The notes under the pieces are model-generated. The model searched no databases. It worked only from the letters and a program-made list of their open reading frames with translations, and was not told the origin of the DNA. A stretch of DNA of 64,000 nt from Rhipidocladum racemiflorum (lineage: Eukaryota > Streptophyta > Magnoliopsida > Poales > Poaceae), in assembly GCA_036346355.1 (NCBI GenBank), contig CM070575.1, positions 59,587,915 to 59,651,914 on the forward strand. Direction: 5' to 3'. The position numbers and the translations under genes were made by a program. Of the stretch, positions 60,954 to 64,000 are shown one piece after another. Numbering within the stretch: position 1 is the first letter of the stretch; each line of letters opens with the position of its first letter.

Positions 60954-61520
60954 CTAGGTAAGCAGTCTTGCAATCTTCGATAATAATCCTTCTATGAACC
61001 TTCGGTAGTAACCTACTAAACCAAGAAAACTTTTGATGTCAGGCACTGACTTTGGTTGCTTCCAATCAAGCACACTCTTTACTTTCTCAGAGTCCACTGA
61101 CACACCTCCAACAGAAAACACATGTCCCAAGAAAGCAACTTCATTCAACCAAAACTCACACTTGTTGAATTTGGCATACAACTGGTGCTCTCTGAGCTTT
61201 TTCAATACTATCATCAAATGACTTTCATGTTCTACTTTATTTCTGGAATAGATAAGTATGTCGTCTATGAATTCCACCACAAATTTGTTTATGTATTCCA
61301 TAAACACTCTATTCATCAGATTCATGAAGTAGGTTGGTGCATTGGTCAAACCAAACGACATAACTGTTAACTCATAGTCCATACCGGGTAGCAAAAGCTG
61401 TCTTCGGGATATCTTCTTGCCTTATTTTCAACTGATGGTATCCAGGCCGAAGATCGATCTTAGAGAAAATACAAGCTCCTTTCAGCTGGTCAAACAAGTC
61501 ATCAATCCTGTGTAATAGAT
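60954..61520 (-). pseudogene. Gypsy reverse transcriptase
   Basis: The upstream part (about 61520-61395) reads FSKIDLRPGYHQLKI and TAFATRYG. An open stretch at 61394-60954 then gives VMSFGLTNAPTYFMNLMNRV and the active site FIDDILIYSR, KCEFWLNEVAFLGHV and FLGLVGYYRRFIEG. The YVDD-type box is present as FIDD. A stop and frame change separate the two parts, so it is not functional as it stands. Confidence 0.88.
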
Positions 61521-61763
61521 ACTTGTTTTTTTTATTGTGACTTGGTTCAGGGTTCTATAGTCTATGCACATGTGCAAACTATTATCCTTTTTGACAAAAA
61601 GTACTGGCACCCCCAAGGTGATGAATTTGGCCAAACGAATCCTTTTTCTTATAACTCCTCATTTTGCTTCATCTCAGTGAGTTCATTGGCTGGCATAAGG
61701 TAGAGTCTCTTAGAAATGGGAGCCGTACCAGGGACTAGTGCTATGATGAACACTATATCCCGA

Positions 61764-62708
61764 TTAGGTCGCATAGTTGGTTCTTAAGAGTAAAGGTCTC
61801 CCAATCAAACTTTTCAACAAAATTATCCGATATAAAGGAATGCGAAGCTCCATAATCAAATAAGCTGAGGTATGTATAGAGTTTACAAGGAACTTACCCA
61901 TCACATCTGGTGCCTCCCGAGCTTCTTCTATAGTCACATGATTGACTCGCTCTCTCCCAACAGATTGTGGAGTTCTTGGCATATAAGGTGCTCCATGTCC
62001 TTGTCCCTGCGTCGGGGCTCCTACGGAATTGGATCCCATGTTGAATAGCACTGGAGTCACAGACTGACACTTTTGCGGGCAATTGTTAGCACAATGCCCC
62101 ATCTGATGGCAATGAATGCACTGAACTCCTGTAGCATTCGAGTTCCCTTTTTGAGGTTGAGTACTAGTGTTGTTGAGGAATCCTTGTGCCACTGGTCGGC
62201 CTTGAACTAATGCCTTGTTGGCCTGGTGAGTTTGGAAACGTTGCCGAGAACCACTCGCTCCCTACAAAGCCTAGAATGTCAGTCTCCTCTTGCAGGACTC
62301 TCACTGTTGACGTTGGGCATCCTCCTGCATGAGTGCCTTGTTCACCATGTGCTGAAAGTTTGGAAAGTACAAAGCAACTAGCTGCACCTTGATGTCAGGG
62401 TCGACTCCCTCCATGAACCTCCAAATCTTGGCTCCTTCAGTCGCCACATCCTTCAGTGCATACCTCGATAGCTGAGTAAACTTGTTGAGTTATTCTAAGA
62501 CACTTTGATTTCCCTGATACAACTTGCAAAATTCCCTCTTTTTCATCTCAATGATGCCTGCAGGTACGTGTGCAGCACGGAAGACTTTAGAAAATTCCTC
62601 CCAAGTGATAGCCTGGGCGTTCTGATGGGTGGCACTGAAGTTATCCCACCAATTTGCAGCTACACATTTCAGTTGGTGGCTCGCATAAAGAACTTTATCA
62701 TAATCATT
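61764..62708 (-). pseudogene. Gypsy gag and protease remnants, cut by LTR N
   Basis: From 62708: AANWWDNFSATHQNAQAITW and EFSKVFRAAHVPAGI (retrotransposon gag domain), stops, then IHCHQMGHCANNC with its preceding Cys (CX2CX4HX4C knuckle, about 62120-62079). The protease box reads LFDYGASHSFIS near 61830-61870, where the usual active-site DSGA has become DYGA. Several stops interrupt the frame. The gag start lies on the other side of N, outside the window. Confidence 0.8.
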
Positions 62709-64000
62709 TGTCAGGACCCGAATTTGCAAATCCGGACCCTCTGTGTATTTTGCACTAGTCCAGGATCACGCTAGTGCACACATTCTCAACATAGATGAAT
62801 ATCACAATCATACACAGCGGAATAATAAAAATAACTCAAATATAAAATATAAACTATTGAATGACCTTAAGGTAAACCTTACATTTGCGAAACCTTGACA
62901 GCTTCAACTCCAAATAAGCAGCAGCGGAACGAAGAACATCGGTGAATCCCATCAATACGTCATAGGCAACTGACGGGGTTCAACTCCTAGATAATCGCCT
63001 TCTCACGGAACTTCTTTGACGATGCAGACTTCTCTTCAACTGGTGATTGTTTGTTTGTAAGGGGTGAGTACATAAAGCACTCAGCAAGTCATGCACAGAA
63101 TGCAAGACTAATAACTATATGCATGGCTTATTCCAAATGACAGGCTGAAGGGGTTATTTTGCAATAAACAACATTCACAAATGTTCGTAATAGATGGTAA
63201 AGCGGTAAAACAAATAATAACAGTATTAGATTGCACAGTTATTTCACAAGTAAAACAAAACCACATCCTTAACCAAATATCTCTTTTCCACAGGCAAACT
63301 GCCTCCAAGCCCAAGCTCAATTTTTAAGAAAAGCTAACCCTTGACTGTAATCCCTGAGCATTGTCCAGTACCGCAGACACGACTATTCGAATAGATTTTA
63401 CACTCTGCAGAGGTTATACACTTTACCCACAAGATACAATCAACTCACCACGTCAGCCGTGAATCACCATACAAGAGTATGCGAACGAGTGATCATAACA
63501 AAGCCTTTCGGAAACTTCCAACTACACAGGTGAACCTCTCCGGTTTTTGCCATACACCATCCCTTCCCTTAACAAAGGCGAAGTATGGGACCGACATACC
63601 GTTGGACGGGTACCATGCCGCAGCCCTGGTACGCTCCCCCTTCAAGCTACACAAAAGATGTAGTTGACACCCCGAGGTACCACATGCAAGTTATTAGTAA
63701 CTTACTCAACTAGGTCCGCCCCATTACAGACATGTGGTTGCACGCTTGACTCAGATCAAAGGCTTGCAAGGTTAAGTCCTTATGGTGACCAGGGCAAGAC
63801 TTACATCAATACTCTCAAAGAAATCTATCTCACCATCACTCATACATATATCATGTTTCAAGCATTCCCAACCGCCAAACTGGCCCACCATAAATCTTGC
63901 CACTTGCCCCAGTCTAAATCATTTTATCACCCTAGTTGATTATTACACAACACAATGCCAACAACAACTCAACATCCTTGAAGAAGCACGAAGGCCTCCG
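62709..64000 (-). mobile_element. LTR N, partial, runs off the window
   Basis: The plus-strand start TGTCAGGACCCGAATTTGCA matches the H terminus. The bases before it are TCATT (62704-62708). It carries the hairpin (63065-63083), CTATTCGAATAG (63383-63394) and CTCTGCAGAG (63403-63412) at the same spacing as H. The rest, and whether it is solo, cannot be seen. It interrupts the gag of element I. Confidence 0.8.

Larger units (their letters stand above)
35206..62708 (-). mobile_element. Chromodomain-bearing Gypsy element I (Tekay/Del-like), decayed and interrupted
   Basis: In minus-strand order: gag (from 62708), zinc knuckle, protease, RT, RNase H and integrase to 59886; then LTR H (40473-59802, TSD CTTCC at 40468-40472 and 59803-59807); then the integrase C-terminus and chromodomain (40403 to about 39890); PPT near 39837-39852; and the 3' LTR (39836 down to 35206, truncated and interrupted by O). 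The 5' LTR and gag start lie beyond N and the window edge. Many stops and deletions make it non-functional. The Tekay/Del placement comes from the chromodomain-like end HPIRMLDEVER and VQWSNH. Confidence 0.8.

Overview
The window reads as plant nuclear DNA, most likely from a grass and probably the rice tribe. The basis is a spliced plant gene with a GC-rich first exon, (TA)n-flanked Micron-like repeats, Tourist- and hAT-type MITEs, and deeply nested LTR retrotransposons with 3-4 kb LTRs. There is one host gene in 64 kb: a 13-exon AAR2 homologue (U5 snRNP assembly factor) on the minus strand at 3160-10528. It looks intact, with a reconstructed CDS of 1194 bp and 397 residues. Everything from about 10.75 kb to the right edge is mobile DNA.

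Layout. (1) 1-3159: an LTR-like fragment, two Micron-like elements between (TA)n tracts, and MITEs. (2) 3160-10528: AAR2. (3) 10756-34893: a Mutator-like element (MULE) with long terminal inverted repeats and a perfect 9-bp target duplication TCACCTTAT. It inserted 227 bp upstream of the AAR2 start codon. Its cargo is a decayed MuDR/FAR1-type transposase with a SWIM zinc finger, a plant mobile domain (PMD) gene and a GRF-type zinc-finger ORF, all on the minus strand like AAR2. An intron of the PMD gene holds solo LTR A (15109-29003, TSD CGTTT). A holds solo LTR B (16454-27088, TSD AAGTC). B holds a 3'-truncated Copia element of SIRE-like type with a 1.77-kb LTR and long gag ORF, and solo LTR L (23764-25975, TSD ACCGT). 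(4) 35206 to the right edge: a decayed chromodomain-bearing Gypsy element on the minus strand (gag, protease, RT, RNase H, integrase, chromodomain, PPT, 3' LTR). It is broken by LTR O (35988-38779), solo LTR H (40473-59802) and LTR N (62709 to the window end). H contains E (42999-58486). E contains a hAT-type MITE (48470-52560) that contains solo LTR C (48709-52251), and E also contains solo LTR J (53049-57971), which contains a Copia solo LTR (53135-54669). The chain Gypsy > H > E > MITE > C is five levels deep, with matching target duplications for each of the four inserted elements.

The observations most worth a second look are: the MULE that splits the AAR2 upstream region and brings G-box-rich TIRs next to it; a two-palindrome module (CTATTCGAATAG with CTCTGCAGAG) shared by seven LTRs, with a palindrome-preserving double change in one; a TGAGTAC/GTACTCA hairpin at a near-constant distance (about 340-390 bp) from the 3' end of most LTRs, with wobble-preserving variants; an array of GCCGGACC hairpins in the Copia LTR that its sister copy lacks; and element E, which is about twice the length of the other LTRs and carries an antisense tract resembling the 5' end of a gene. 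All element names beyond the recognised protein domains are letters assigned here. Boundaries rest on TG...CA termini and target duplications read by eye.
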